From: Dyella_A sp049445995
Lineage (GTDB): Bacteria; Pseudomonadota; Gammaproteobacteria; Xanthomonadales; Rhodanobacteraceae
DNA length: 64,000 bases
Reading direction: 5' to 3'
Assembly (NCBI RefSeq): GCF_049445995.1
Contig: NZ_JBMSDZ010000018.1
Span: forward strand, 6,443 to 70,442
The translations under genes were made by a program, and so were the position numbers. The notes below the pieces were generated by a model. The model had not been told where the DNA came from, ran no database searches, and was given only the letters and a program-made list of their open reading frames with translations. This document shows positions 52,634 to 61,943 of this stretch, piece by piece (the first letter of the stretch is position 1; each line of letters begins with the position of its first letter).

Positions 52634-53434
52634 ATGCAGCCACTCACCGTCACGCTCGTGCAGGGCGCCACGCGCTGGCACGACGCCGAAGCCAACCGCG
52701 AGTACTACGGCGCACTGGTGCGTGCGCACGCCGGCGCGAGCGACCTGTTTGTGCTGCCGGAAACCTTCCTTTCCGGCTTCAGCAACGACACGCGCGCCAG
52801 CGCCGAGAACATGGACGGCCCGGGCGTGGCCTGGCTGCGCGCGCTGGCGGCCGGGGTCGGCGCGGTGATCACCGGCAGCCTGGCGATCCGCGAGGGCGAC
52901 ACCGTCTACAACCGCTTGCTGTGGGCCACGCCCGACGGCGACCTGCTGCAGTACGACAAGCGCCATCTGTTCCGCATGGCCGGCGAGCACACCCGCTACG
53001 GCGGCGGCAGCGAGCGGCTGATCGTGGAGTTGAACGGCTGGCGCATCCTGCCGCAGGTCTGCTACGACCTGCGCTTCCCGGTGTGGCTGCGCAACCGACG
53101 CAAGGAGGACGCGGCCGGAGGCATGGATTACGACCTCGCGCTGTTCGTCGCCAACTGGCCGGCGCCGCGCCGCCAGCCGTGGCGCACGTTGCTGCGCGCG
53201 CGGGCGATCGAGAACCTCAGTTACGTGATCGGCGTGAACCGCGTCGGGGTGGACGGCAACGACCTTCCCTACGCCGGTGACAGTGCAGTGATCGATCCGG
53301 TCGGCGAGCCGCTCATCGAATGCGGTGCGCAGGAGCAGGTGGTCACCGTGCGCATCGATCCGGCCCCGCTGCTCGCGCATCGCGAGCGCTTTCCCGCGTG
53401 GATGGATGCCGACGAGTTCCAGTTGCTTCCGTAA
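52634..53434 (+). CDS. Nitrilase-family omega-amidase (YafV-type)
   Basis: A 266-residue C-N hydrolase with the Glu-Lys-Cys triad at E43 (LPETF), K109 (YDKRHLF) and C143 (QVCYDLRFPVW). YafV/Nit2-type enzymes hydrolyse alpha-ketoglutaramate and ketosuccinamate. The product of a glutamine transaminase is such a substrate, which explains the pairing with the preceding gene. A GTG at 52625 that overlaps the stop of the aminotransferase (GTGA) would add three residues and is a credible alternative start. Confidence 0.92.
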   Translation: MQPLTVTLVQGATRWHDAEANREYYGALVRAHAGASDLFVLPETFLSGFSNDTRASAENMDGPGVAWLRALAAGVGAVITGSLAIREGDTVYNRLLWATPDGDLLQYDKRHLFRMAGEHTRYGGGSERLIVELNGWRILPQVCYDLRFPVWLRNRRKEDAAGGMDYDLALFVANWPAPRRQPWRTLLRARAIENLSYVIGVNRVGVDGNDLPYAGDSAVIDPVGEPLIECGAQEQVVTVRIDPAPLLAHRERFPAWMDADEFQLLP

Positions 53435-53440
53435 AAGGCC

Positions 53441-54967
53441 TCACATCGCACTGAGCGCCAGGGTGAAGCCCAGGTCGGTCATTGGCGAGCGTTCCTGCTC
53501 CAGGTCGGCTTCGGTGAGCGGGTGCTGTTCCAGCCAGGCGGCTGGCAGCGCCAGCCGCAGGCGCTGCCGCGTGGCGGCAAGGCGCATGGTGGGCAGGGAC
53601 TCCGCGCGCCGCGCGCGCCGGAACAGCACGGCCAGGCGCAGCAGGGCGGTGAGCTGCCGGGCCAGCAGGCGGTAGCGCTGGGGCAAGGCGGAAATCAGCG
53701 CCTTTTCCGGCTTGCGTCGATGCAGTTCGACGATCGCCGCCAGCAACTGCTGCTCCTGCCGCGAGAAGCCGGCGAGATCGGCATTGCGCAGGATATAGGC
53801 GCCGTGGCGATGGTGCTGGCTGTGTGCGATGGCCAGGCCGATCTCGTGCACGCGGGCGGCCCACGACAGCCACTCGCGGGTCTCGATGTCCAGTTTCCAC
53901 TGCGGAGCGATCTGGTCGAACAGCATCAGTGCAGTGGATTCCACCCGGCGGGCCTGGGCGCGGTCCACGCCGTAGCGCGCGGCCAGCGCATCGATGCTGG
54001 CGGTGCGCGGATCGCTGCCGCCGGCGCGGCCGAGCAGGTCCCACAGCAGGCCCTCGCGCATCGAGCTTTGGCAAACGCGCATGCGCTCGATGCCCAGTGC
54101 GGCGAACGCCGCCTCGAAGATCACTACGCCACCGGCGATCACCGGCGCGCGGTCCTCGCCCAGCCCGGGCAGCTTGAGCGCGCTGATCTGCCCCTGTTCC
54201 AGCAGCGCATCGCGCAGCGAGGCCAGCGACGCGGGCGTGATGCCGTCGTCGGAGAACTTCATCGCCTGCACCACCGAGCCGATTGCCTTGGCCGTGCCGG
54301 ACGAGCCGAACGCCTCGGTCCAGCCGGCCTCGCGGTAGTCCTCGTCGAACTGCTGCAGCAGCAGGCCGATCTCCCCGCGCGCCTTCTGCCAGCGCTTGCG
54401 GTTGAGCTTGCCGCCGGGGAAGAAGCGCAGCGTGGAGGCGATGCAGCCCACCTGCACGCTCTCGGTATGCAGCGGCGCCACGCCGCGGCCGATGATGAAC
54501 TCGGTGCTGCCGCCGCCCACGTCGATCACCAGACGCGGTTCGCGCGAGGCGGGCAGGTCGTGCGCGGCGCCGAGAAAGATCAAGCGCCCCTCCTCGCGGC
54601 CGGACACCACTTCCACCGGGTGGCCGAGCGCGGCCTCCGCCGCGGTGAGGAACGCCTGCGGCGAGGCGAGGCGGCGCACCGTGTTGGTGGCCACCGCGCG
54701 CACGTAGAGCGAGGACAGGCCGGCGAGGCGCTGGCCGAATCGCTTGAGGCAGTTCAGCGCGCGGGCGCGGTGTTCGGCGTCCAGCGTGCCATCGCTGCGC
54801 AGGCCGGCGGCCATGCGCACGGTGTCGCGCAGGCGATCGATCACCCGCGGCTCGCCGTGCTCGACGCGCGCCACCACCAGGTGGAAGCTGTTCGAACCCA
54901 TGTCCACGGCGGCGATCAGCTCGCCGTCGCGGATCGGCACGTGATCGGCCAGCGTCATGCGCGGCAT
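53441..54967 (-). CDS. ppx: Exopolyphosphatase / guanosine pentaphosphatase (Ppx/GppA)
   Basis: A 508-residue phosphohydrolase. ASKHA motifs: AAVDMGSNSFHLVVAR (phosphate-1), SGREEGRLIFLG, VIDVGGGSTEFIIG (phosphate-2) and a C-terminal HD-type helical region (ARVHEIGLAIAHSQHHRHGAYIL). It hydrolyses polyphosphate ends or pppGpp. It lies 53 bp downstream of ppk1 on the same strand, so synthesis and breakdown enzymes are together. Two in-frame ATGs (54967, 54958) lack a clear RBS. Confidence 0.93.
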   Translation of the reverse strand: MPRMTLADHVPIRDGELIAAVDMGSNSFHLVVARVEHGEPRVIDRLRDTVRMAAGLRSDGTLDAEHRARALNCLKRFGQRLAGLSSLYVRAVATNTVRRLASPQAFLTAAEAALGHPVEVVSGREEGRLIFLGAAHDLPASREPRLVIDVGGGSTEFIIGRGVAPLHTESVQVGCIASTLRFFPGGKLNRKRWQKARGEIGLLLQQFDEDYREAGWTEAFGSSGTAKAIGSVVQAMKFSDDGITPASLASLRDALLEQGQISALKLPGLGEDRAPVIAGGVVIFEAAFAALGIERMRVCQSSMREGLLWDLLGRAGGSDPRTASIDALAARYGVDRAQARRVESTALMLFDQIAPQWKLDIETREWLSWAARVHEIGLAIAHSQHHRHGAYILRNADLAGFSRQEQQLLAAIVELHRRKPEKALISALPQRYRLLARQLTALLRLAVLFRRARRAESLPTMRLAATRQRLRLALPAAWLEQHPLTEADLEQERSPMTDLGFTLALSAM

Positions 54968-55020
54968 CCGGCGGCGCGGCCGCGGCGGCGGGACAATTGG
55001 AAAGGCATGCGGCTCATCCC

Positions 55021-57132
55021 CTACTTGACGGTCGATGCGCAGAGCTTGTCGAGCAGCATCTTCTGGGCGTTGTGCGGCGGCGCATCGCCCGGCGTGGCGC
55101 GGACATAGCGCCCGTTGCTGCCGAGCAGCCAGGCCTGGGTGTTGTCGGCCAGCGTGTTGGCCAGCGTCTCGTCGTACACGCGCGCGGCCAGTTCCGGATC
55201 GAGGATCGGGAACGCCACTTCGATGCGCCGCATCAGGTTGCGCTCCATCCAGTCGGCGCTGGCGCAGTAGATCTCCGGCTCGCCGTCGTTGGCGAACCAG
55301 TACACGCGGCTGTGCTCCAGGAAGCGTCCAACGATGGAACGCACCCGGATGCGCTCGGAGATGCCCGGCAGGCCGGGCCGCAGGGTGCAGGCGCCGCGCA
55401 CGATCAGGTCGATCTCCACGCCCGCCTGCGAGGCGCGGTACAGCGCCTCGATCACGTGCGATTCGTTCAGTGCATTGAGCTTGGCCACGATGCGCGCGCT
55501 CTTGCCGGCCTTCGCGTTGGCGGTCTCGCGCTCGATCTTCGCCATCACGCTCTTGTACAGCGTGAACGGCGAATGCAGCAGCCGCCTGAGGCTGATCGTG
55601 GGCCCCAGTCCCGAGAGCTGCTGGAAGATCTTGTGCAGGTCCTCGCCGATCTCCTCGTTCGCCGTCATCAGGCCGATGTCGGTGTACAGGCGGCTGTTGG
55701 CCTGGTGGTAGTTGCCGGTGGACAGGTGCACGTAGCGGCGCAGTCCGGCGCCCTCGCGGCGCACGATCAGCATCATCTTGGCGTGCGTCTTGAAGCCGAC
55801 CACGCCGTACACCACCTGCACGCCGGCCTCCTGCAGGCGCGTGGCGAGGCGGATGTTGGCCTCCTCGTCGAAGCGCGCGCGCAGCTCGATCACCACGGTG
55901 ACGTCCTTGCCGTTGCGCGCGGCATCCACCAGCAGGTCGACCAGCGGCGTGTCCTCGCCGGCGCGGTACAGCGTCTGCTTGATCGCCAGCACGTTCGGGT
56001 CCTGCGTGGCCTGGCGCAGCAGGTCGACCACCGCGGCGAAGCTCTCGTAGGGGTGGTGCAGCAGCACGTCGCGCTGGGCGATCACCTCGAACTTGTTGCG
56101 GCTGGCCTCCATCGACGCGGGAATGCGCGGCGTGAAGCGCGGGAACTTGAGGTCCGGGCGATCGAGCCAGTCGTAGATCAGGCCGGCACGGATGATGTTG
56201 ACCGGGCCGTCGCAGCGATACACGTCCGCTTCGTCCAGCTCGAAGTTCTCGATCAGCATGCGGGTGATCGCCTTGGGGCAGTCGGTGCCGATCTGCAGCC
56301 GTACCGGCCGGGCGTAGCCGCGGCCCACCAGTTCCTCGGTGAGTGCGCGCGCCAGGTTGTCGACCTCGGCCTCTTCCACCATCAGCTCGCTGTTGCGGGT
56401 GACGCGGAACTGGTGCGAGCCGAGCACCTTGAAGCCCGGGAACATCAGGTCGACGAAGGCATGCAGCAGCTCGGCGAGGAACACGAAGTGCTCCCCGGGG
56501 CCGCTGACCTCGGCCGGCACGCGGATGATCCGCGGCAGCGAACGCGGCGCGCGCACCAGCGCCATGTGGCCCTCGTGGCCGAACGCATCGCGGCCCTTGA
56601 GTACCACCGCGATGTTCAGCGTCTTGTTGAGGATGCGCGGGAACGGGTGCGCCGGGTCCAGCCCCAGCGGCGAGAGCACCGGCAGCACCTCGTGCTCGAA
56701 GTAGCCGCGCAGCCAGGCGTGCTGGCGCTTGCTCCAGCGGCTGCGCGGCAGGATGCAGATGCCCTCCGTCTCCAGTCGCGGACTGAGGTCGTCCTGCCAG
56801 GTGGCGTACTGCTCGGCGACCAGATCGAGCACGCGGGCGCGGATGCGCGCCAGCAGCTCGCCGGACGGGACGCCGTCCGGTCCGGGCGCCGCCGAACCGT
56901 AGTAGTGATGGTGCTTGAGCACGGCCACGCGCACCTCGAAGAACTCGTCGAGGTTGTTCGCCACGATGCTCAGGTAGCGCAGGCGTTCGAGCAGCGGCAC
57001 CTGCGGATCGCGCGCCATCGCCAGCACGCGGAAATTGAACTCCAGCGCTGCCAGTTCGCGGCTGAGGAAGAGCTCGGGGGCACAGGGTTGACCCGGGGCG
57101 GGGGCGTGGAGCATGGAGGATGAGCGGCGCAT
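55021..57132 (-). CDS. ppk1: Polyphosphate kinase 1
   Basis: A 703-residue enzyme making polyphosphate from ATP. N-terminal LFLSRELAALEFNFRVLAMA, NNLDEFFEVRVAVLKHH, catalytic-site histidines in FKTHAKMMLIVRR and the STGNYHQANSRLYTDIGLMTA stretch, and the C-terminal RNLMRRIEVAFPILDP are typical of PPK1. Start ATG 57132 is chosen among several in-frame options (GTG 57165, ATG 57150, ATG 57114), none with a good RBS. Lies between phoR and ppx on the same strand. Confidence 0.93.
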   Translation of the reverse strand: MRRSSSMLHAPAPGQPCAPELFLSRELAALEFNFRVLAMARDPQVPLLERLRYLSIVANNLDEFFEVRVAVLKHHHYYGSAAPGPDGVPSGELLARIRARVLDLVAEQYATWQDDLSPRLETEGICILPRSRWSKRQHAWLRGYFEHEVLPVLSPLGLDPAHPFPRILNKTLNIAVVLKGRDAFGHEGHMALVRAPRSLPRIIRVPAEVSGPGEHFVFLAELLHAFVDLMFPGFKVLGSHQFRVTRNSELMVEEAEVDNLARALTEELVGRGYARPVRLQIGTDCPKAITRMLIENFELDEADVYRCDGPVNIIRAGLIYDWLDRPDLKFPRFTPRIPASMEASRNKFEVIAQRDVLLHHPYESFAAVVDLLRQATQDPNVLAIKQTLYRAGEDTPLVDLLVDAARNGKDVTVVIELRARFDEEANIRLATRLQEAGVQVVYGVVGFKTHAKMMLIVRREGAGLRRYVHLSTGNYHQANSRLYTDIGLMTANEEIGEDLHKIFQQLSGLGPTISLRRLLHSPFTLYKSVMAKIERETANAKAGKSARIVAKLNALNESHVIEALYRASQAGVEIDLIVRGACTLRPGLPGISERIRVRSIVGRFLEHSRVYWFANDGEPEIYCASADWMERNLMRRIEVAFPILDPELAARVYDETLANTLADNTQAWLLGSNGRYVRATPGDAPPHNAQKMLLDKLCASTVK

Positions 57133-57207
57133 CCGGGCATTCTGTCGCATCTCGGCGCGGTGCACATCCCGGCGGCGTCCGCGCGGCGGCAGCGGCGCGG
57201 CGCCGGT

Positions 57208-58494
57208 TCAGCCCTCCTCGGCGCTGCTCTCCTCGGCGCCGGCCGGGCCGAGCAGGCGCTCGCGTCCGAAATGGCAGGAGAAGGTGGAGCCCTGGCCCGG
57301 TGTGCTCTCGATCTGCAGCCGTGCCTGGTGCAGGTTCAGCACGTGCTTGACGATGGACAGGCCCAGTCCGGTGCCGCCGCTGTCGCGCGAGCGGCTGGAC
57401 GACACCCGGTAGAACCGCTCGGTGAGCCGCGACAGGTGGCTGGCCGGGATGCCGAAGCCGGTGTCGCTGACCGAGTAGACCGCGCCGTCCGGACCGCGGC
57501 GCTGCCAGCGGATCGTAATGATGCCGCCGGCCGGCGTGTAGCGCACCGCGTTGCTGACCAGGTTGGACAGCGCGCTGTGCAGGTCTTTCGGCGAACCGAG
57601 CAGGTCGGCCTCGGCGGTGGACTCGAGCACGATCTGATGACGGCCCTGGCTCAGTGCCTCGGCCTCCTTGCGCAGCGTGGCCAGCAGCGGCGCCATCGCC
57701 ACGCGCTCGTCGGTCACGTGTTCCTGGGTTTCCAGTCGCGACAGGGTGAGCAGGTCCTCGACGATCTGGCCCATGCGCTTGGACTGTGCGCGCATCTCGC
57801 CGAGCACCGGCGCCAGCTCCGGCACGTCGTCCGGATCGAGCAGTTCGAGGTAGCCGTGGATCACCGTCAGCGGCGTGCGCAGTTCGTGCGACACGTTGGC
57901 GACGAAGTCGCGGCGTACCTTCTCCAGCCGGGTCAGGTCGCTGATGTCGCGCGCCAGCAGCAGGCGCTGGCGGCGGCCGAACGGCAGCAGGGTGACGTTG
58001 AGGTGGCGGTCGGGGCGGCCCGGCGCCGGGATGTCGTTGAGCGGCTCGCGCGCGCCCTCTTCCAGCCAGCCGGCGAGATCGGAGCCGCGCAGGCGCTCGT
58101 GCAGGTCGGCACCGCGATCCTGCGGGCGGCGCAGGCCGAGCAGGTCCTCGGCGGCATGATTGAACCAGCGCACGTGCTGCTCGTTGTCGAGCAGCACCAC
58201 GGCATCGGGCAGGTTTCCGGCGGCGCTGCGCAGGTCGCGCAGGCTGGAGGCGATACGGCGGGTTCGCGTCATGAAACGGTCAGGCGAGGGAGGGGGTGTG
58301 AACGATGACGCTGTCGACATCATGGCGGCGGGCCGATGACCGGGCGACGACAGCAGCAAGACGATTTCCGCCGCCGCGACCAGCGCGAATCCCGCCAGCG
58401 CATGCCCGCCCGCCAAGTGGCCCAGCAGCGTGCCGGCCGTCAGTGCGGCCGCGAGCCAGGCGGCGAGGATCGGCGCGGAGGGCAGACGAAACAT
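57208..58494 (-). CDS. phoR: Phosphate regulon sensor histidine kinase PhoR
   Basis: A 428-residue kinase with two N-terminal TM segments (about 9-48), a PAS domain (about 90-185), HisKA with NVSHELRTPL (His203) and a HATPase with NLVSNAVRYTPAGG and GGTGLGLSIVKHVLNLH. It phosphorylates PhoB under phosphate limitation. ATG 58494 is preferred over TTG 58500. It lies 87 bp downstream of phoB. The C-terminal tail is Glu/Ala-rich. Confidence 0.93.
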   Translation of the reverse strand: MFRLPSAPILAAWLAAALTAGTLLGHLAGGHALAGFALVAAAEIVLLLSSPGHRPAAMMSTASSFTPPPSPDRFMTRTRRIASSLRDLRSAAGNLPDAVVLLDNEQHVRWFNHAAEDLLGLRRPQDRGADLHERLRGSDLAGWLEEGAREPLNDIPAPGRPDRHLNVTLLPFGRRQRLLLARDISDLTRLEKVRRDFVANVSHELRTPLTVIHGYLELLDPDDVPELAPVLGEMRAQSKRMGQIVEDLLTLSRLETQEHVTDERVAMAPLLATLRKEAEALSQGRHQIVLESTAEADLLGSPKDLHSALSNLVSNAVRYTPAGGIITIRWQRRGPDGAVYSVSDTGFGIPASHLSRLTERFYRVSSSRSRDSGGTGLGLSIVKHVLNLHQARLQIESTPGQGSTFSCHFGRERLLGPAGAEESSAEEG

Positions 58495-58581
58495 GCTCAA
58501 GGATGGACGGCCCCGCGGTCATGGCGAGCCGGCAGCATCGGCAAATCGCCGTGCCTGCGCAAGCGCGGCGGCGCAGCACGC

Positions 58582-59271
58582 TCAGACGCTGGCGGAGAAG
58601 CGGTAGCCGGAGCCGCGCACGGTCTGCACCATGTCGTCGAGCTTCCATGGCTCCAGCGTCTTGCGCAGGCGCCGGATGTGCACGTCGACGGTGCGCTCTT
58701 CCACGTAGACGCTGCCGCCCCAGACATGGTCGAGCAGTTGCGCGCGCGAGTAGACGCGCTCCGGATGGGTCATGAAGAAATACAGCAGGCGGTATTCGGT
58801 GGGGCCGATCGCCACCGGCTCGTCGCCGGCGAACACGCGATGCGCCGGGCCGTCGATGCGCAGGCCGCCGAGTTCGACCATGCCCGAGCCGTCGTCGCCC
58901 TGGCTGCGGCGCAGGACCGCCTTGATCCGTGCGATCAGCTCGCGCGTGGAGAACGGCTTGATGACGTAGTCGTCGACGCCCGCTTCCAGGCCATTGACCC
59001 GGTCCATCTCCTCGCCGCGCGCGGTGAGCATGATGATCGGGATCTCGCGGCTGAGCTCTTCCTTGCGCAGGCGTCGGGCCAGTTCCAGTCCGCTGGTGCC
59101 GGGCAGCATCCAGTCCAGCAGGATCAGGTCCGGCACCTGCTCGGCGATGGCGATCTGGGCGGCGCGGGCATCGGCGGCCTGGGTCGCCTCCATGCCGGCC
59201 TTGCGCAGCGCGAAGGCGACCATGTCGCGGATCGAGGCTTCGTCTTCAACGATCAGGATGCGCTTGTGCAC
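58582..59271 (-). CDS. phoB: Phosphate regulon response regulator PhoB
   Basis: A 229-residue OmpR-type regulator: receiver domain with D10/E11, phosphorylated D53, T83 and K105, then a winged-helix DNA-binding domain (PTEYRLLYFFMTHPERVYSRAQLLDHVWGG...VHIRRLRKTLEP). GTG 59271 corresponds to the usual start (VHKRILIVEDE); an ATG at 59316 would add 15 residues. It activates the phosphate-starvation regulon, which probably includes the ppk1-ppx genes downstream. First gene of the phoB-phoR-ppk1-ppx row. Confidence 0.93.
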   Translation of the reverse strand: MHKRILIVEDEASIRDMVAFALRKAGMEATQAADARAAQIAIAEQVPDLILLDWMLPGTSGLELARRLRKEELSREIPIIMLTARGEEMDRVNGLEAGVDDYVIKPFSTRELIARIKAVLRRSQGDDGSGMVELGGLRIDGPAHRVFAGDEPVAIGPTEYRLLYFFMTHPERVYSRAQLLDHVWGGSVYVEERTVDVHIRRLRKTLEPWKLDDMVQTVRGSGYRFSASV

Positions 59272-59330
59272 GCTGGCATTCGCCCGGGGTCTGTGACGGT
59301 GGGATTGCAACGTCATTATGTTACCCGGCG

Positions 59331-59359
59331 ATGACAGTGGTGCCGACCGATGATGACGG
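59331..59359 (-). promoter_or_regulatory. Candidate Pho box upstream of phoB
   Basis: On the minus strand CCGTCAT (59353-59359) and CTGTCAT (59331-59337) are direct repeats with 22-bp spacing, two times the 11-bp step of the Pho box consensus (CTGTCAT repeats). The middle step only partly matches. Autoregulation by PhoB is common. It lies 60-90 bp upstream of the GTG start, within the gap to the next gene. Confidence 0.4.
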
Positions 59360-59364
59360 TCGGG

Positions 59365-60990
59365 TTACTGGGCGCCGCGGTCGGGGTTGTCTTCGGTCGG
59401 TATCTTGCGCTTGCGCAGTTCCAGCACCAGCGGCGTGAGTTCGGCGATGCGCGCCTGGATGCGTGCGCGGGCGTAGTAGTCCAGGTCGTCCCGCTTGAGC
59501 AGGCGCTTGAGCTGTTCGAGCGCATCGAACGGCCGGCCGGCCAGGTAGCTGGCATCGGCATAGGCCTCGCCGGCACGGGCCTGGTGGCCGGCTTTCTCGC
59601 TGGCGCGGGCGTAGGTGAGGAAGATGTCCGGATCCTCGCTGGTGTCCAGCGCCGGGCGCAGCAGGTTGGCGGCCAGCTCCGCCTGCACACTCGACGGGGT
59701 GCCCTGGATCAAGGCCTTGGCGTAGGGAAGGGTGATCGACGGGTTGCGCGGCGACTCGCTATTCAGACGGGCGTAGTGGCTCAGCGCATCGGCGCGGTCG
59801 CCCTTCTGCAGCAGGGCCTCGGCCATGGCCAGGCGCAGCACCAGGTTGTCCGGATGGCTGGCCAGCATCGGCGTGAGCATGGCGACGGCCTTGTCGCCGC
59901 TGCCGCTGCGGGTCAGCGCCAGCGCATAGCCGTAGCGGTTGGCCAGGGTGTCGAAGCCGGGGCGCGACAGGTTGGAGGCGTAGTAGGTCGTCAGTTGCGT
60001 TGCGTCGCCGGCCAGCACGCGCACGCGCTCGCGCATCAGCGCGTAGGTGTCCACCGCGCCGGCGCCGCGGCTGGCCGTCGACAGCAAAGTGGTCGGGTCG
60101 CGCACGTAGGCGATCGGCGCGGTGCTGCGCGCCCACTGCTGCGGGTCGAGCGTATTGCCGCTCGGGCGCTCCTTCTGCATGGCGATCAGCGCGCCGGCCC
60201 GTTCCTTGGCGTCGCTGATGCGGGTGGTGGTGACCGGGTGATCCTGCAGGAGCTCCGGCACGCCCTCGCCACCGGAACCGGCGCGCATGGTGTCGGACAT
60301 GCGTTCGAAGAAACCGGCCATGGCGTTGGGATCGAAGCCGGCCTTGGCGAGCGTCTGGATGCCCACGCGGTCGGCTTCGGTCTCGTCCTTGCGGGTGAAA
60401 TTGATCTGCTTCTGCATGATCGCGCCCTGGCCGCCCATCAGGATCGCCCCGGCGGCGTCGCCCGCATGCGCGCCGGCGCCGGCGGCGATCGCACCCAGCA
60501 GCACCAGCGCCATCAGCGGGGCGTCCTTCTTGGACGCCTCGAACGCGCGCTGCAGGTGGTTCTGCGTGATGTGGCCGATCTCGTGGGCGATCACCCCGGC
60601 CAGCTCGCTCTCGCTGCGGGTGATCTGGATCAGGCCGGAGTTCACCGCGATGTAGCCGCCGGGCGCGGCGAAGGCGTTGATCACGGGGTCTTTCACGATG
60701 AAGAACGCGAAATGGTCCTTCGGCTTGTCGCAGGCGGCCACCAGGCGGTAGCCGAGGTGGTTGATGTAGTCGTCCAGCAGCGGGTCGTCGATCACCATGT
60801 CCAGCGCGCGCATCTGCCGCAGCATGGCGCCGCCGTAATCCCGGGCCTCCTGGCCGGAGATCAGCGCGTTGGCCGAGCTGCCCAGGTCGGGCAGGCGCAC
60901 GTTGTCCTGTGCTCCGGCACCAAAGCAGAGTCCGGTTGCGATCAGGGTGGCAAGCAGGCGGGGAACGGGGCGTCGTGGTGCCATGGCCAT
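59365..60990 (-). CDS. bepA: BepA-like M48 periplasmic metalloprotease with TPR domain
   Basis: A 541-residue exported zinc protease: signal peptide (about 1-27), catalytic HEIGHITQNH motif (HExxH) with the downstream ETEAD glutamate, the regulatory HPVTTTR loop, and C-terminal TPR-like helices (about 330-500). BepA/YfgC helps assembly and quality control of LPS and outer-membrane proteins such as LptD. Start ATG 60990 (an ATG two codons later is also possible). Transcribed toward phoB and probably independent. Confidence 0.9.
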   Translation of the reverse strand: MAMAPRRPVPRLLATLIATGLCFGAGAQDNVRLPDLGSSANALISGQEARDYGGAMLRQMRALDMVIDDPLLDDYINHLGYRLVAACDKPKDHFAFFIVKDPVINAFAAPGGYIAVNSGLIQITRSESELAGVIAHEIGHITQNHLQRAFEASKKDAPLMALVLLGAIAAGAGAHAGDAAGAILMGGQGAIMQKQINFTRKDETEADRVGIQTLAKAGFDPNAMAGFFERMSDTMRAGSGGEGVPELLQDHPVTTTRISDAKERAGALIAMQKERPSGNTLDPQQWARSTAPIAYVRDPTTLLSTASRGAGAVDTYALMRERVRVLAGDATQLTTYYASNLSRPGFDTLANRYGYALALTRSGSGDKAVAMLTPMLASHPDNLVLRLAMAEALLQKGDRADALSHYARLNSESPRNPSITLPYAKALIQGTPSSVQAELAANLLRPALDTSEDPDIFLTYARASEKAGHQARAGEAYADASYLAGRPFDALEQLKRLLKRDDLDYYARARIQARIAELTPLVLELRKRKIPTEDNPDRGAQ

Positions 60991-61133
60991 AGGTCGGCGA
61001 CAATAGCACTGCGACCGCCGCGGCCGCGTCCGGTTCCGGGCCGCCTCCGACCGGGCTCGACCACCGGCGGAACTTGCGCGCCGCGCCGCCTGCCCCCACA
61101 TCCAGCCGCCTGTCGCTTTCCCGGAGTTCGTCC

Positions 61134-61397
61134 ATGCCCAAGATCGAGGTTTATTCCACCGCCGTGTGCCCGTACTGCGTCTCGGCCAAGAACCTGCTCA
61201 AGTCCAGGGGGCTGGAGTGGACCGAGGTGCGCATCGACGTGAACCCGGCCCAGCGCGATGCCATGCTGGCGCGCAGCGGCGGTCGCCGCACGGTGCCGCA
61301 GATCTTCATCAACGACCAGCACGTGGGCGGCTTCGACGACCTCGTGGCGGCCGATCGCAGCGGCCGGCTGGCCACCCTGCTGGGGGCGGGTGCATGA
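61134..61397 (+). CDS. grxC: Glutaredoxin 3
   Basis: An 87-residue dithiol glutaredoxin with active site CPYC (C12, C15), TVPQIF glutathione-binding cis-Pro and GGFDDL. It reduces disulfides with glutathione. CGGAG lies about 8 nt before ATG 61134. It overlaps the following AhpD-like gene by ATGA, so the two are co-translated; both are thiol-redox proteins. Diverges from the protease gene. Confidence 0.95.
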   Translation: MPKIEVYSTAVCPYCVSAKNLLKSRGLEWTEVRIDVNPAQRDAMLARSGGRRTVPQIFINDQHVGGFDDLVAADRSGRLATLLGAGA

Positions 61398-61780
61398 GCA
61401 CGCAGAAGGATCGCCTCGCCGAATTCACTGCGTTCCGCCAGCGCATGAACGAGCGCATTCTTTCCGAGGACAACCAGGTGGTGCGGCGCTTCTTCGCGCT
61501 GGACACGCAGACCTACAAGCCCGGCGCGCTCGACGTGAAGACCAAGGAACTGCTCGGCCTGGTCGCCTCGATGGTGCTGCGCTGCGACGACTGCATCAGC
61601 TATCACGTCGCCCAGTGCAAGGAGGTCGGCGTGACGCGCGAGGAGTTCTTCGAGACCTTCAGCGTGGGCCTGGTGGTGGGTGGCTCGATCGTGATCCCGC
61701 ATCTGCGCCGCGCGGTGGACTTCCTCGACCGGCTCGAAGGCGGCGCCGGCCAGGCCGCGGAGTGCGTCGACCACGCCTGA
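61394..61780 (+). CDS. Carboxymuconolactone decarboxylase / AhpD-like protein
   Basis: A 128-residue helical protein with the peroxidase-type motif CDDCISYH (C64, C67, H71). This CxxC plus His arrangement is that of AhpD-like thiol reductases rather than true carboxymuconolactone decarboxylases. It may be reduced by the glutaredoxin with which it is coupled (inference). A 163-bp gap follows, with AAGGAG before the isocitrate dehydrogenase start. Confidence 0.88.
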   Translation: MSTQKDRLAEFTAFRQRMNERILSEDNQVVRRFFALDTQTYKPGALDVKTKELLGLVASMVLRCDDCISYHVAQCKEVGVTREEFFETFSVGLVVGGSIVIPHLRRAVDFLDRLEGGAGQAAECVDHA

Positions 61781-61943
61781 GCGCATGCAGCTTTTTGGAA
61801 TGCTCCATCCCGGCATTTGCATCGTCGGCAGCCGCCACTGCGGTGGCCGCTGCGGCGGGCATAAGCGATAATTCGGCGGTTATGAGGCCTCGATCTCCCC
61901 GTCGTGCGCCTTCCCCCGGAAACGCACCCCAAGGAGCATCCCC

